From Uloborus plumipes (Eukaryota > Arthropoda > Arachnida > Araneae > Uloboridae), in assembly GCA_038373865.1 (NCBI GenBank), contig JAXGGA010004660.1, positions 21,900 through 85,899 of the forward strand: a stretch of 64,000 bases of DNA, given 5' to 3'. Numbering within the stretch: position 1 is the first letter of the stretch; each line of letters starts with the position of its first letter. The translations under genes were made by a program, and so were the position numbers. A model generated the notes under the pieces. That model saw only the letters and a list, made by a program, of their open reading frames with translations, was not told the origin of the DNA and ran no database searches. This document shows, piece by piece, positions 10,758 through 23,386 of this stretch.

Positions 10758-11976
10758 CACTGAAGTGACAAAAGTCATGGGATACCTCTTAATATCGTGT
10801 CGGCCCTCCTTTTGCCCGGCGAAGTGCAACAACTCGACGTGGCATGGACTCAACAAGTCGTTGGAAGTCTTCTGCAGGAATATTGAGCCATGCTGTCTCG
10901 ATAGACGTCCATAATTGTGAAAGCGTTGATGGGGCAGGATTTTGGGCACGAACAGACCTCTCGATGGTGTCCCATAAATGCTCAATGGGATTCATGTCGG
11001 GCGATCTAGGTGGCCAAATCATTCGTTGGAATTGTCCAGAATTTTCTTCAAACCAATTGCGAACAGTTGTGGCCCGGTGACATGGCGCATTGTCATCCAT
11101 AAAAATCCTATCGTTGTTTGGGTACATGAAGTCCATGAATGGCTGCAAGTGATCTCCAAGTAGCTGCACATAAGCATTTCCAGTCAATGTTCGGTCCAGT
11201 CGCACTAGAGGACCAAGTCCATGCCATGAAAAAAACAGCCCACACCATTACGGAGCCACCACCAGCTTGAACAGTGCCTTGCTGACAGTTTGGGTCCATG
11301 GCTTCGTGGGGTCTGCGCCACACTCGAACCCTACCATCGGCTCTTACCAGCTGAAATCGTGACTCATCGGACCAGGCCACGGTTTTCCATTCATCTAGGG
11401 ACCAACCGATATGCTCACGTGCCCACGAGAGTCGCTGCAAGCGATGTCGTTCTGTCAGTAAAGGCACTCGAGTCGGTCTTCTGCTGGAATAGCCCAAGAA
11501 ATCCAAATTTCTCCGCACAGTTCTAGCAGACACGTCCATTGTACGTCCCACATTGATTTCTACGGTGATTTGACGCAGTGTTGCTTGTCTGTTAGAATTT
11601 ACGACTCTTTGCAGACGTCGCCGGTCTCGATCTTTAAGTGCAGGCGGTCGACCACTGCGCTGTCCATGGTGGGATGTTATGCCTGAAATTTCATACTCTC
11701 GGCACACTCTTGACACAGTGGATCTGGGAATGTTGAATTCTCTAACGATTTCCGAAATGGCATGACCCATGCGTCTAGCTCCAACTAACATTCCGCGTTC
11801 AAAGTCTGTTAATTCACGTCGTGCGGTCATCATCACGTTAAAACCTCTTCACATGAATAACTTGAACAGAAATGAAAGCTCTGTAAAAGCACTGCGCATT
11901 TATACCTGTTCTATGCGATGCTACTGCCATCTGAAAATTTGCATATTGCTATCCCATGACTTTTGTCACTTCAGTG
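10758..11976 (-). mobile_element. Tc1-like transposon nested in the pogo-like element
   Basis: Perfect-looking inverted ends CACTGAAGTGACAAAAG (left) and their reverse complement at 11951-11976, each next to TA, enclose 1219 bp with a transposase gene on the minus strand. Size and TA duplication are typical of Tc1. Confidence 0.95.
10789..11833 (-). pseudogene. Tc1 family transposase, one frameshift
   Basis: From the ATG at 11831-11833 the protein has paired helix-turn-helix DNA-binding motifs (residues about 5-110, with the GRPPAL linker between the two), then the DDE core. The first catalytic Asp is in WSDESRF, the second in FMDDNAPCH, and the Glu in NPIEHLWD, with the spacing of a DD34E Tc1 enzyme. 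The frame breaks near 11230 in a run of seven T (minus strand) and resumes one base over; both parts are otherwise open, to the stop at 10789. Either a young dead copy or a homopolymer miscall in the assembly. Confidence 0.92.
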
Positions 11977-12429
11977 TATAATAGATAATTGTCCCTCTCC
12001 GAACTCTAGTCCAGGAGGGAAAAAAGCCTTCCGTGAGCAATAAAGGCGAAAGATTAAAAGAGGAAAGTGAAGAAACGTGCTTATTTTTAAAGAAAATAAA
12101 ATTTTTTTACATTTTACGAAATATTCGGCGCATAAGTGAAATATTTATCTTTGAAGCGACGCATAAACGAATGATTTTCTCATTATTGCGCTGGGACCAT
12201 TGAAAATCGTCGTATAAGTGAAAAAGGCGCATAAATGAAGCGGTGTATAAGTGAGAGTTCGCTGTATATAGCTTCTTTCAAATGGATCAACAATTAATTA
12301 TTTTATACCCGACCAACTAGAGCTATAAAAAAAATCAAGACAAAGAAATTGTTTGGGTAGTATAGGGAGAGCGATAATGGCATTCAACTATGTTTAATGT
12401 CAATTCGATGCCTAAATTCGAGTGCTCAC

Positions 12430-12758
12430 CACAGACTCCCCCCCCCCCCCCCCCACCTTTTTTTATTTTTATATCCATCAGTTAACATAACTAACAATGT
12501 GTTAATATTATTGACAATAATATAAAAATTGGTTCTAAGAAATTTGATAAACATTGAAATTATTTTGTGAGAACTAGGAAAATGGAAAAAAAAATCTTGT
12601 CTCAGAAATAAATTACTTGCTATTTCTAAACTTGAAATTGTATAAGAAAGAAAAAACATTGAAGGTAAAATTGGTAGTAGGAATACCATCATCCTTATCA
12701 GTAATCGGCTCAGCCGATTAATCGGTAATCGGTCCATTTGCTTATCGGTGCATCCCTA
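12430..12758 (-). repeat. Second copy of the hAT-like family seen at position 1
   Basis: Read on the minus strand from 12758 it starts TAGGGATGCACCGAT, passes the same CCGATTA motifs, and then follows 60-300 for about 250 bases. It stops at a run of about 16 C (12437-12454) and the far end is not seen, so this copy is truncated. Confidence 0.6.
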
Positions 12759-15053
12759 CTTCATATATTCTAAAATCGCTTTGTAAAAAATTAGTTTGGC
12801 TTGATAACACCCTAAATCATATAAATACAATACAAACATAAAAGCCTACTATCTACTTCTTTAAATGCGGGAAATCTCGATACGTATCCAAGGGGATTCT
12901 GAAGCACACAATTCAAACTAATCATTCTTGTAAAAAAAATACATAAACTAGGCACTAATATAGACCAAGGATTAACGGACTAAACATACAGTAAGAAATC
13001 AATAATATCCCGTCCCTTTTCCTATTGGCAATTTTTTCATGCAAATTGGGTTTGATGGCCTTTCTCCATATAGACTACATGAAACCCTTTGAAATTTTTT
13101 TAGAGTTTATAAATCATTTTACGAAATAGGCAGTATGGTGTCATCCATCATTTGCTAAAGCATGACAATAGCATTAGTTCGGTTTCAACTATATCCTTCG
13201 TAGAGTTATTTACAATCGCACGTTAAAAAAACTAAAACAGTAACTCTCCAGTTATTCTTAGATCAAAGATAAAAGCATCAAGGCCACTTTTAGGCAGTTA
13301 GCCTAAGCGTTTCTGACCACCATTGCGTAACTAATTGACGAACGAAACGGTCTGACATGCAATGAAAGTCTTCAACAATCTCACTTATATCTTGACGGAT
13401 TGTTCCTGTTCAGTGTACTATAGAAGGCACTGTCTAAATTATTATCGATTTGTGGTTGTTACTTCAAAAACGAAAAACCTTTCAGTAAAACAACTAGTTC
13501 TTGCCTAGAGTGTGTGAAAATAACCTTTTTCTCTCCAATCACATGCTTTTTTTTTTCGCCTGTCTTTTCTTTTGAATTAATCTCAACTTCCCGATTTATT
13601 CCGAGTTTAGCACTGTCATGTCAAAAAGAGTTTGAAACTACTATGTGTTTTCATGCAAAATGTTTTATTTGTGCCCCACCTAAGCTGGTTTTCGTGTTGT
13701 GCTAACATCTTTACTTCCAAGCTACGAAACAATTGCAGCATGACCTGGGATAAACACAGGGTAACTGTCAAACAGTTTTAATTTACTAGTTACCTTCTCA
13801 GTAGCCAAATATCCCTATTAATGTCAGTGTACTACACATAAATTAAAATATCGACAAATCTATCACCTACGAGCTAACTCAAAGTCGATTCTGGCAGCTA
13901 AAAGGGCTTGATACGAATTATCTCGTAATCGGGCAGTCAACGTGATAATGAATCACTGATTGGTAACAAATCATTACGACAAGTCAAACTTCTTAAATAC
14001 GGACATTTATAAAACACTAAAGCTGCAACGGGCAATATTCAAGGAGTCATTGCATTCAAATACGTGATCCTAAAAATACATTAAACACATGCATGAGCTC
14101 CAAATGTTCGACATACTTTCAAGATGCATATCTTACAAATGAATTTCTGATACACTGCAAATGTTTAATTAAAGAAATCCACTTATTGGGGGGCGTTTAC
14201 ACAAACCAAAAACTGGATCATAAGCATATATTTCTCTATGTAGGAAGGAATGTATGGAAGCTAGAACCGGTTTCGTTGGGAAAAAACTACCGAAAAAACT
14301 GAAAAGACCAAAAGTAATCAATGGCCTTTTTCAATAAGGCCATTGAATTTTTTTTTAATTTGCTGATGGCTAATTCAAAAGTTAATAATTGTTAGAATAA
14401 ATCGCCATCAACATTTCCTTTCTAACTCAACATTTATTAAAAGACAGCTATTAGAACGCAAACTGTATCAGTAATTATAATCGATGGCAAGTAACGACAA
14501 ACGAAACATCATGCTCAAGGTAATTCGAAAGAAATCTCAAAGAGCTACCACCACATATCGCATACAGAGAATGAAAGGGGCAGATCTTTTTTCTTTGGTC
14601 TATGGTAGTTTAATGCTAATCCAATTTAAAAAGTGCCTTTCATTCCCGGTATGCGATTTATGAGAGCTGTCAAAAGTTGAAATCCGGACTATTGGGTAAA
14701 GAGTCGTTCTGTTCATAACCAGTAAGACAAAAGAAATGTTAAATTTTGATAAGTTTTCAGCACGATAACGTTTGGTCTTTAACTAAAACTTTTCTTGAAG
14801 CCCGAAAGAGAGAAGGAAAATAAAGACTTGAGTGCTTTTAAAACACAAACTCCAAGCCCTCTTCGGAGTTTATGCCGCAAAAGCACTCGAGTTGGAGCAC
14901 AAAAGTAAACTCGCACTTAAATTGACATCGTTTGAAGTAGAAATAAATAAACTTTGAAACACAGAATAAGTATGCTGTGAATAGGTAGGTGGCGTTGAGT
15001 TTTCAAGTGCCACCATTTCGAAAAAAATATGTACGCAGCACAAAAAGTAAATA
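12759..15053. other. AT-rich sequence without recognised genes
   Basis: I see no exon with good splice signals or protein similarity. Apart from the hairpin at 14541-14668 and scattered homopolymers the content is plain AT-rich DNA. Confidence 0.4.
14541..14668. repeat. Imperfect inverted repeat
   Basis: The left arm (AGAGCT... ATCGCATACAGAGAATGAAAG) pairs with the right arm (CTTTCATTCCCGGTATGCGAT...AGAGCT), each about 40 bp, around a loop of about 50 bp. Probably a small MITE remnant. Confidence 0.5.
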
Positions 15054-15607
15054 CAGTGAACTCTCACTTATGCGCCGGCCCAAGGGACCAACAGAAAAAG
15101 GCGCATAAGTGAGAGAGACGTATAACTGAACAAGCCTATTTAAATGACTAAAACGCAACATAGGTTCTAAAGAGAGAATGAATAAGAATGTTTCTGTAGA
15201 AAAGGGACAAATTACTACGGTTCGGCAATTACTGTAACGTAACTGCAATGATAAAGAGAAAAACAAAAATTGTAGCATACCTAATTACAAACTGTTCCCT
15301 TTAAAACGATGCATTATAGATAATTGTCCCTCTCTGAACATGCGGGAAAAATGCTTTTCGTGAGCAATAAAGACGAAAGATTAAAGAGGAAAGTAAAGAA
15401 AAATGCTCTTTTTTTATAGAAAATAAATTGATTTTCTTTACACTTTAGGGAAAATTCGGCGCATAAGTGAAATATTCATCCTTAGAGCGGCGTATTAACG
15501 AATAATACTGTCTTTATTTTGCTATGGAATGTGCTGGAACCATTCAAAATCGTCGTATAAGTGAAAAAGGCCCATAAATGAGGCGGCGTATAAGTGAGAG
15601 TTCACTG
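15054..15607. mobile_element. Uninterrupted copy of the pogo-like element at 10518
   Basis: Termini CAGTGAACTCTCACTTAT and the reverse complement ending GAGAGTTCACTG are flanked by TA. The 554-bp body aligns throughout with 10518-10757 plus 11977-12264 and so shows the site before Tc1 entered. Short frames reading out of the inverted repeats are not genes. Confidence 0.85.
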
Positions 15608-17714
15608 TAACCAATTCGCTATTCGTAATATTAACAATAAATTAAAAGATCATGATATTCTACAAAAACAATAAACAAAATTTACATTGATGCATTTTTT
15701 ATATAATGATCTAAGCATACAATACAAGGAAATATTTTTCAAATTTTTAAATATAATTCAAGTGCAAGCAATATAAACCCAATTTAAGAACTCATGCTAG
15801 TTTGGTTTATTTATCAGTAAGAAAATTTCCATTGTCTGATACGATCTTTTTTCAGAGAATTCGAACTTTTAACAGGTGGTAGACGTTAAAGTGTAACTTT
15901 TACTCAATTTATAAAAAAAAAGGAAAAAAATCGTAAAAACGAACAATTATTCTGAACATGTAAAAGCGTTAGGAATTGCTACTTTAATTGAAAGTATTCG
16001 ATCTGAAATTGACGAAAAAAAATTTATTCGTACAAGATAAGGTTTACTAGAAACTCAAGAGAAGGGTTCAAATAGTCAAAGTATTAGAAACCTTCTTTAA
16101 TCTCTTCGTCTGGGAAATTTCATCAGTTAAACCTAGAGAATCATTACATAACCAAATATGTAAGATATTGTATCTTACCCCCCCCCCCAGCCAAATAAAA
16201 GAAAAAATTTTGTTATATATACTGCTAAGTACTCATTTACATCCCACCCCCAAACCCTCACGAGATCTATATTCATTTCTATTATCAGGTCAATATTTGA
16301 AAATATATTAGCATCCTTCCCTATTTCCCAAACGAAAAAAGTTGAAACGAGTCCAAAAGCAAATCAATTTTGCCAATTTTTAAGCTGTTAAAAGTTACGG
16401 AATACTGGTTCATTATGAAATTATGTTATTCAATATAAAGAACTGTCTTTTTTTTTTTTTTTTTTGGATAACTTTGCTATTTCACTGATATTTAAATTCT
16501 AGATTCGGTATTTTCATATAAAAACTAAAGGACTAATCATCGAGTAATACAGTAAACTAGATAAATAAAAAACAACTTCGATAACATTTTTAGCAAATTC
16601 GAATGTGAACCTTGTTTTGTTGGGTTTTTTTTTTTTAATCGTAACTTAACTCTTGTTTTAAGTAAAAAAAAAAAAAAAAAAAACAATGTTTGAAAATAAC
16701 TCACCAGCACCAAAAGATATAGACGGGTTTTACTGAAGGTAGAGATTTCTGTAGAATACACAAGAATTCGTGCATTATGCTTCTGAAAGAAAAAAAAAAT
16801 TATAATAGTATGCGAAACATTGGATATAAACTTCTGCTAATTTCTATTATTATAATAAAGCACTGAAAAAGTGAAAGAATGCTAAACACTCTAAGGAAGA
16901 TTCTTGGAAAAGTTGGAAGTATTTAAAACATTACATTCCTTTATAAACATAAAATTTAAAAGATTATTTTGCGTACCTTTAAATCTAGTATTTTTATGCG
17001 AATATGCATATTTTAAAATTTCTCGCGTGTGTGTGAACTAGTTTCTTTAATTTAAAGTACATCAATTACGAATAAGATTTCATTTTTTATTTTACATTTT
17101 AAAAAAGTGATTTAAATTGGTTCTTAATATGAACTTTTGACAAACATTATTACTTGTTAAAGGGACCTTTCACAAAATTAGAAGCTGCAAAAATAACCTT
17201 CTCTAAGTATAAAATCACAAAGTTTCACTTTCTCAAAAATATATTTGCTTAGTATTCTTGAAAATGACATCCATGAATAAGTTCCTTTATAATATCATTT
17301 TTATTTACTTTTTATTTCTTCATATTCAATTATTTCATCAACATTTCTAATTTTAAACTTCTTCGTCATATTTTTCGCACGAAGTAAAAAAAAAAAAACC
17401 GCTAAATTAACATTTTCATCATTAAATTAATTTAAAAGTGCCGTTCTTGTAGTGTAATGCTACCTCGAAATTCTGAGATGCATTCCTGGGATTGTTGTTT
17501 CAAAAAGTTCTAAAACAACTGTTCTTTTAGAAGAAAGCACTAATACAAATCTTAAGCTCTGGGTTGAGATTTTATTTTCAGGTTGCAATAGTTTAGGTTA
17601 AAGTTAAGGCAACATTTTACTTTTATTGAACTTATTGAATAGTATGCAATAACTTCAACTGTGGCTCTCTTCAGCACATTGCAAAAAAAAAACTGTTGTT
17701 TTTACAGTAGCATA
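15608..17714. other. AT-rich intergenic sequence
   Basis: Long A and T runs (for example 16447-16465, 16664-16683) and no gene that I can support. Confidence 0.4.
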
Positions 17715-18320
17715 GGGTCATTCCATGAAAATGTCAACCTCAGCCGAGGAGAAAAAAATACCGAAGTGAAAAAAGTATCAAAAAATAAATGAATAAATAC
17801 ATAAATAAAAATCTACAACCTAAGAAGTTAAAAAAATTGAAAAAGTATTGTAATTATCACTGAGATTAGCCATAATAAATAGTTTGTGGTGTGTCTATAC
17901 TGCTCATTATTCGATGGTTACGTTAGTCACACTCCATCTTGAGTAAAAGTGACACTTAAGACTAAAAAAAATTAAGATTTAATAAATATGTTTTGTTTTC
18001 AAAAGCCAACTTTACACATTTTTCAAATATATCATTCAGTTTTTAACACTTGCTTAACTTTGAGAAATTTTTGCCTCACAACATGAGCATTCATTTTCAG
18101 GGTTGCAAAAATGTTACGTTAGTCACACTGCTATTTTGGTTGAAAAAATATCTACTGTCAGTAATTTTGTTTTAAATTCTTAGCAGAAATGATACATAGA
18201 TACCATGTACATTGTAAATCCAGCAGCATAACTAAAAAATATCTTTTATCCGTTAAGTGACAAGTAAACACAGTTACAAAATCAGCTCTGAATGTTACGT
18301 TAGTCACTATAGAATGACCC
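17715..18320. mobile_element. Short inverted-repeat element ending GGGTCATTC
   Basis: The ends read AGGGTCATTCCAT and, reversed, AGGGTCATTCTAT, next to ATA/TATA. The body contains the direct motif TTACGTTAGTCAC three times (near 17920, 18112, 18295), the last abutting the right terminus. No coding sequence. The terminus is shared with the elements at 21592 and 26576. Confidence 0.6.
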
Positions 18321-18941
18321 TATACTATTAGCAGTAATAAACTGCAAAACTAGCAATTTTACAGTTTATTACCATAAAATTAGCTGGATAATACTGTAAA
18401 AGCAACTGGAATAATGCTGGCAGCAGAGCTTTCAGTTCAGGCGCAAATCTAGAGGAAGGGTAATGGGGGTCATGATCCCTCTTAAACCGCAAAATATAGC
18501 CCATAACTGCATTTTTGGGACTTATAGCTTGAAAAAAAACCGCCAAATACCCCCATTTTAGCACAAAAATTTCATTGTGACCCCATCCTTTACGAAAATG
18601 ACCCCCTCCTGAACCAGAGGCTCCTATCCACCCTTGTCCAGTTTAAAACTGCAAAATGCACAGTAATAAATTGTAAAATTAGCAGTTTTAGTTTATTACT
18701 GTAAAATTAGCAGTTTTACAGTTTATTACTATAAAATTAGCTGTATTGTACTGTAAAAACATTTATTTTTTTGTGGTGCATGATTTGCCTTATTCTATAG
18801 ATATCCCCCCCCCCCCAGTTTTAGTCTGTAGTCCCAAAGGGATATATGGCCCCCGTTAAAAACCCAGATCTAGACAAGGGTTTATCAAGCTTTGACACCC
18901 TTATCAGCACCAAATTTTTTAGTAGTTCTCCTCACGCATTA
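18321..18941. repeat. Degenerate cluster of TTTATTACTGTAAAATTAGC repeats
   Basis: Between about 18325 and 18760 the words CAGTTTTACAGTTTATTAC and AAAATTAGC recur in both orientations, split by a segment (about 18430-18640) with CCCCTC/GAGGGG words typical of decayed hAT ends. No gene. Confidence 0.4.
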
Positions 18942-19890
18942 TACAGGGTGTCCACTCCAATCGTGGACCAATAGCTAATTTCTAAACCGTTAGAGATAAG
19001 CATATAGTGTTACATCTGAGTAACACATTTTTCTTGTAAATTTATGGGCGGTTGTCTGCTCAGTATCTTAAAACTATTACATCTTAGTAGAAAAGGTTAT
19101 ATTAAAAAGGTTTATTAACACTATTTACATTTCAAAGGGGAAAATTCTTACAAGAAGTGGCCAAAAAGTTTTACAATCTATTTCATCTTAATTTTAAAAT
19201 CTATTCTTTTCTTTTTTCATTGTTGCCAAACTCTAATTTTTGTAGCCTCGAGGTGGAAAGGATGATCATTTCTTCTTTTCAAGGCTTACATTCATCATAT
19301 AGTTTATTTGGGAAAAAATCTCCAAATTATGAAAGGAATTTTGGGTCTATTCAATGTTTTTCAAAAAATCAAATTTTGAAAGAGTTACGAAATTTAAATT
19401 TTTATACAGCCCCCCAGTCCTATCATTCATATTTAGTAAAACATTCTTGACACTGTAACGTTTAAAACTTAAAAAAATCACTGTTCTACGACAAAAATTG
19501 ACCGAGTTATGACGTTTTGAAAAATCAAGATTTTGCATTATTTCCATGACGTCCATCGAGAGATCACTCGAGGGACGTATGCGAAATCCTTCAAAATCTT
19601 GATTTTTCAAAACGTCATAACTCGGTCAATTTTTGCCGTAGAGGAGTGATTTTTTTTAGTTTTAAACGTTACAGTGTCAAGAATATTTTACTAAATATGA
19701 TTGATAGGACTGGGGGGCTGTATAAAAATTTAAATTTCGTAACTCTTTCAAAATTTGATTTTTTGAAAAACATTGAATAGACCCAAAATTCCTTTCATAA
19801 TTTGGAAATTTTTTCCTAAATGAACTATATGCTTATCTCTAACGGTTTAGAAATTAGCTATTGGTCCACGATTGGAGTGGACACCCTGTA
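18942..19890. mobile_element. Fold-back (palindromic) element, asymmetrical arms
   Basis: The outer ends TACAGGGTGTCCACTCC and the reverse complement form long arms continuing through the motifs ACCGTTAGAGATAAGC and GACGTTTTGAAAAATC, around a loop of about 50 bp near 19560. The left arm is longer by about 280 bp (roughly 19010-19300), absent from the right arm. Palindromy extends past the TACAGG end into ATTATA, so the exact duplication is ambiguous. Confidence 0.85.
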
Positions 19891-21220
19891 TAATAAATAC
19901 GTATCCATGCTTTTAATTCAAGAAGATTTTGGGGACTTGTTTCGATATACATACATTTTCAAAAAGAAAACTACAGCTGAAATTGTAAATGTGCCTAAGT
20001 AGCTCAATTGCAACCTCGAGTGATTGCTCACACAGTAAACATGAGTTTGTTAAGAGGAAGTAATAAAACCGGAGAGTCAAACTGTTTGATGATTATAGAG
20101 CACTCCTGAAACGGTGAGCTATGACCTTGACAAGGTTACCTTTTTTCGGGGGGGGGGGGTTGTAGGGATAATAAGGAAGTACATTTGGTTCTGAATTGAG
20201 TTGTTACTTTCGAACAGAATTCTGACACAAATACACTCTAATAGAGCTCGTTCCTTTTTTACTGAACTCCCCAAAAAGAGGTAAACATTTTCTACGTAAG
20301 TCATAGCAAAGTCATAGATAAAGTTACGAGAGACGCACTGTACAAAGATTTTACTTATAATTATCTAGGGAGAAAGGTATTAAAATAACATTTATAGATA
20401 TTGTGGAGCAATAATTTTAATATTGAATGAACGAAGAATGCAAAATTTTCAGAAATTTTTATTATTCACCTGAGAGTTTTAAAATATTCATTAAAGGAAT
20501 TTAAAAATTGATTTGAATTGTTGAAATCAAACAGAACTCTTAAACAAGAAGTTTGTCCACAAGAAAAGTAGTCCCTGTTTTTGTACAAGCATCAATTTTG
20601 TTATATTAACCGTTTCTAGTTTTCATTGGTTCGACTATTCAAACCATCATCTCAAGAAAAACTGATCTTCGTTCAAATAAAAAGAAACAAAAAACATCAT
20701 TTGATTACAAAATTGAAGTAGCATGCACTCTCTCAAAATGTTAGGTGCTTTAATGCAGCAAATTTTAAAATATTAATGTTTCGTATAGGAAACATTTTAT
20801 ATCAAGCACATATTTTCAATATGTAAGCTTAAAAAGAAAAAGTAGTATGTCGAGCGACATTGCAAAATGACCTCTCAATTAAAAAAAGAAGTAACATACT
20901 GGTCACTATTTGGGAACATTTTCGTTCAATTTTGAACCGTTCAAAAAACCTGTCTCCCCCCCCCCTCCATAAAAACTTTTGAGCAAATAGTCCGATTCTA
21001 ACAAATTTTCTTGATGTTGTGAGTGGCACATTTCGTTTTAAAAAATCAAAATTATGTACCAAAAGTGTATGTTTGCTATACATTTTCAGTCGTAGACACT
21101 TTATAGAATATTGATTAGATGCTAGAATGTTGATGTCGGTAAATGGGAAAGTAGGCTCGTTTAGCTCTTGACAGAACTTCTGGCTTGTTATTAACGTGTA
21201 GATACACAACTAATGTAATA
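19891..21220. other. AT-rich sequence, no gene recognised
   Basis: Open frames are short, lack coding character and are not linked by splice signals that I can support. A run of about ten G (20149-20158) and a run of C near 20957 are the only low-complexity marks. Confidence 0.4.
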
Positions 21221-21396
21221 CAGTCGACGCTCGTTATAACGACCACACGTTATAAGGACCATCCCAATATAACGACCGGTGAGAAAACCCCCAACTGTAT
21301 CCCAATATACTCTATGTTGTACCTCTTACAACGACCACTCGTTATAAAGACCGTTTTCTGCAGGACGAAGACGGTCGTTATATCGAGCGTCGACTG
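21221..21396. mobile_element. 176-bp TA-flanked MITE
   Basis: Ends CAGTCGACGCTCGTTATA and the reverse complement of TATCGAGCGTCGACTG, flanked by TA. Inner inverted motifs CGTTATAANGACC recur, giving a near-palindrome. No coding capacity. Pogo-like by termini. Confidence 0.85.
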
Positions 21397-21518
21397 TATT
21401 TGACTAACGCAAAAGATCATAACAGAATTCAACCATGGCTCCCGTTACAAGGTTCATGAATCCTCTACTTTCCTTTTATCTTGTAGAATTCTATCTTTAC
21501 TCAGTGCCTAGAAGGGGG

Positions 21519-21590
21519 CAAGGGCGGATCCAGAACTTGTTCAAGGGAGGCGTGGCTGACTTTTATTCTTCACTTTTTACTATGCATACG
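21519..21590 (+). repeat. Left fragment of hAT-like element, cut by the 21592 element
   Basis: The 72 bases starting CAAGGGCGGATCCAGAAC match 23387-23460 closely. The match stops at TATGCATAC, exactly where the next inverted-repeat element begins. Confidence 0.6.
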
Positions 21591-21591
21591 G

Positions 21592-22540
21592 GTCATTCCA
21601 GCGAAAATGGTACAACTCATGTCTGAAACTCTTTACTGAAGATTATCAATTTAAATAATTTCCACAAACTAATCATGTTTTTTTTGTTGAGTTTCCATTT
21701 ATTTGTGTATAATAAAGTGTAAATAACTAGTACATGACTCATTTATGAAAGGATTTCAAATATTTTGATAACTTTGTATAACAGAGTGGACACATAACAC
21801 AGTGGACAAATAAGCCATTAAAAATATCTTTATAATCGCAAAGAAAAGTTGGAATCACAGAACAAGCATAAAGTGGAATAAACAGCCTAAAACTGTAAGT
21901 CTGTCTGCAATTTCAAGAAAAAATCTATTTTTTTCATCATAAAATCGACTCTAACAGAGTGGACATCTAACAGTTCAAATTAACTACCATAAGAAAAGAA
22001 TGAGGCTCACCCTGGTTGTCGACTACATAATTCAATGTGGCAAGCTAATCACGGCAGTTATACTACCTATATTTTAAAAAATATATATCAGATTGAATGC
22101 AATTGTTTATTTTATTTCCAAAAGGCATATAACAGAGTGGACAATTCAAAACATAGAAAAGCTAGGGACATGGATAAATAATAGTGTTTTTTGGGGAAAT
22201 TTTTTTTCATTTGCGTAATAATCTGCAGAAATGGTGTCAAAAGCATCTCTTGTGCAGTGCAGTGTAATTTATTTTGTTGTTAAATTTCAGTTTAATTTTA
22301 AATCACATTCAAAATTCTAGCAATTTGAAGCTGGGACACGTCATTTTCTCCTTCTTCTGACAAATATGATTTTTTGTGTCCTTTCTAAATGGATTATACC
22401 TAATCAATTGATACTTGATGGCACAAAATTAAATGGAGAACCAAAAAAAAAAATACACTTCATAGGTGGTAGTGATTAAAATTGATTTTAAAAAATTCCA
22501 AAGTCTCGGACATGATTTGTACCATTTTCGCTGGAATGAC
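21592..22540. mobile_element. 949-bp inverted-repeat element ending GTCATTCCAGCG
   Basis: Inverted ends of about 40 bp start GTCATTCCAGCGAAAATGG and agree at nearly every base. Inside, AACAGAGTGGACA-type words recur directly near 21781, 21800, 21955 and 22133. No open frame of note. No clear target duplication is seen. Confidence 0.8.
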
Positions 22541-23264
22541 AAACATTCTCTATAAAATATTGTAGAATTATTTTCTCTGCTTTTAATTTTCAATGGTTTC
22601 TCTGAAAAATGTTGGCAAAATATGGTTAAATATCATTTGATCTATCGTTTTTGCGCCGACTTCAAAACTTATGTTTAAAAGTAGTTTCGATGGTGTTCAA
22701 AGAAAAAAAATATTTTTTACTTTTTAGAGCAATTTCCAACTAAAGTCGGTTCTATTTTTTTCCAAAATTATTTTATTTTATTCTTTTTAGTGTAAGTGTA
22801 CTTATGAAATAAGGTAATGTTTCCATTACGGAACTTCACCTAATTTTCTTAAGTAAATGCTCCATAAAATAAACTGAAAAAAAAGGAAGAAACTATCAAC
22901 GCGTCTAAAATTATAAACGATTGACACTAAAAAATAATCTTTGTTATTCTCTAGTATTTATTTGTGTACTAGCTTAATCAAAGCCATTTAAATATCAACT
23001 GTTTGTGTGATTTTAACACATACTACGTACGTTACCGCTAATGAGTTGCACGTTAGATTTAGTTAGCCTTGGTTAAAATTTTTCATCATGATTACTATTA
23101 ATATTGCTGTTGCGAAGCAAAAAATTTTTGAAACAATGGATTGGAAATTTAATCATCTAATGGGGAAATGACATGAAATTTACTGTTTTCCATAATAACT
23201 ATTTTTCTAGTGAACAAATATCGTCATATGAGTACATGGTACCTAAGTTACACCATCTCCTATC
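22541..23264. other. AT-rich sequence without a recognised gene
   Basis: Contains a GCCGACTTCAAAACTT word near 22656 that resembles, in reverse, the repeat at 23265-23380; otherwise nothing is assigned. Confidence 0.35.
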
Positions 23265-23380
23265 GATTAAAAAAAAATCGTCCAAATCGGTTCAGTAGAT
23301 CATAAGTTATGTGCGAACAAACAAAAAAAAACATACGCTTTGAATTGAGAACCTCCTCCTTTGTTGAAGTCGGTTAAAAA
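23265..23380. repeat. Dispersed repeat fragment (AACCTCCTCCTTT...GAAGTCGGTT type)
   Basis: The words CCAAATCGGTTCAGTAGATC, then GAGAACCTCCTCCTTTG and TTGAAGTCGGTTAAAAA are a combination I recognise from dispersed arthropod repeats. The family is not assigned here. Confidence 0.45.
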
Positions 23381-23386
23381 TGATGT

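Larger units (their letters stand above)
10518..12264. mobile_element. TA-flanked pogo-like inverted-repeat element, interrupted by Tc1
   Basis: Inverted ends read CAGTGAACTCTCACTTAT on the left and, reversed, CAGCGAACTCTCACTTAT on the right, flanked by TA. Without the Tc1 insert (10758-11976) the element is about 0.5 kb and matches the intact copy at 15054-15607. No transposase of its own is visible. CAGT termini with a TA duplication fit pogo/Tigger-type elements, which is inference. Confidence 0.8.

Noticed and set aside
12426..12737. 103-residue minus frame
   Set aside because: Runs through the hAT-like repeat and a poly-C tract; no protein signal.
12840..12905. Possible minus-strand DUF885 exon (NPLGYVSRFPAFKEV)
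   Set aside because: It has an acceptor but no proper donor, and does not match the expected part of the family.
10515..15278. Similar frames at 10515-10709 and 15003-15278 (minus)
   Set aside because: They read out of the inverted repeats of two copies of one MITE-like element; no start, domain or conservation beyond DNA identity.
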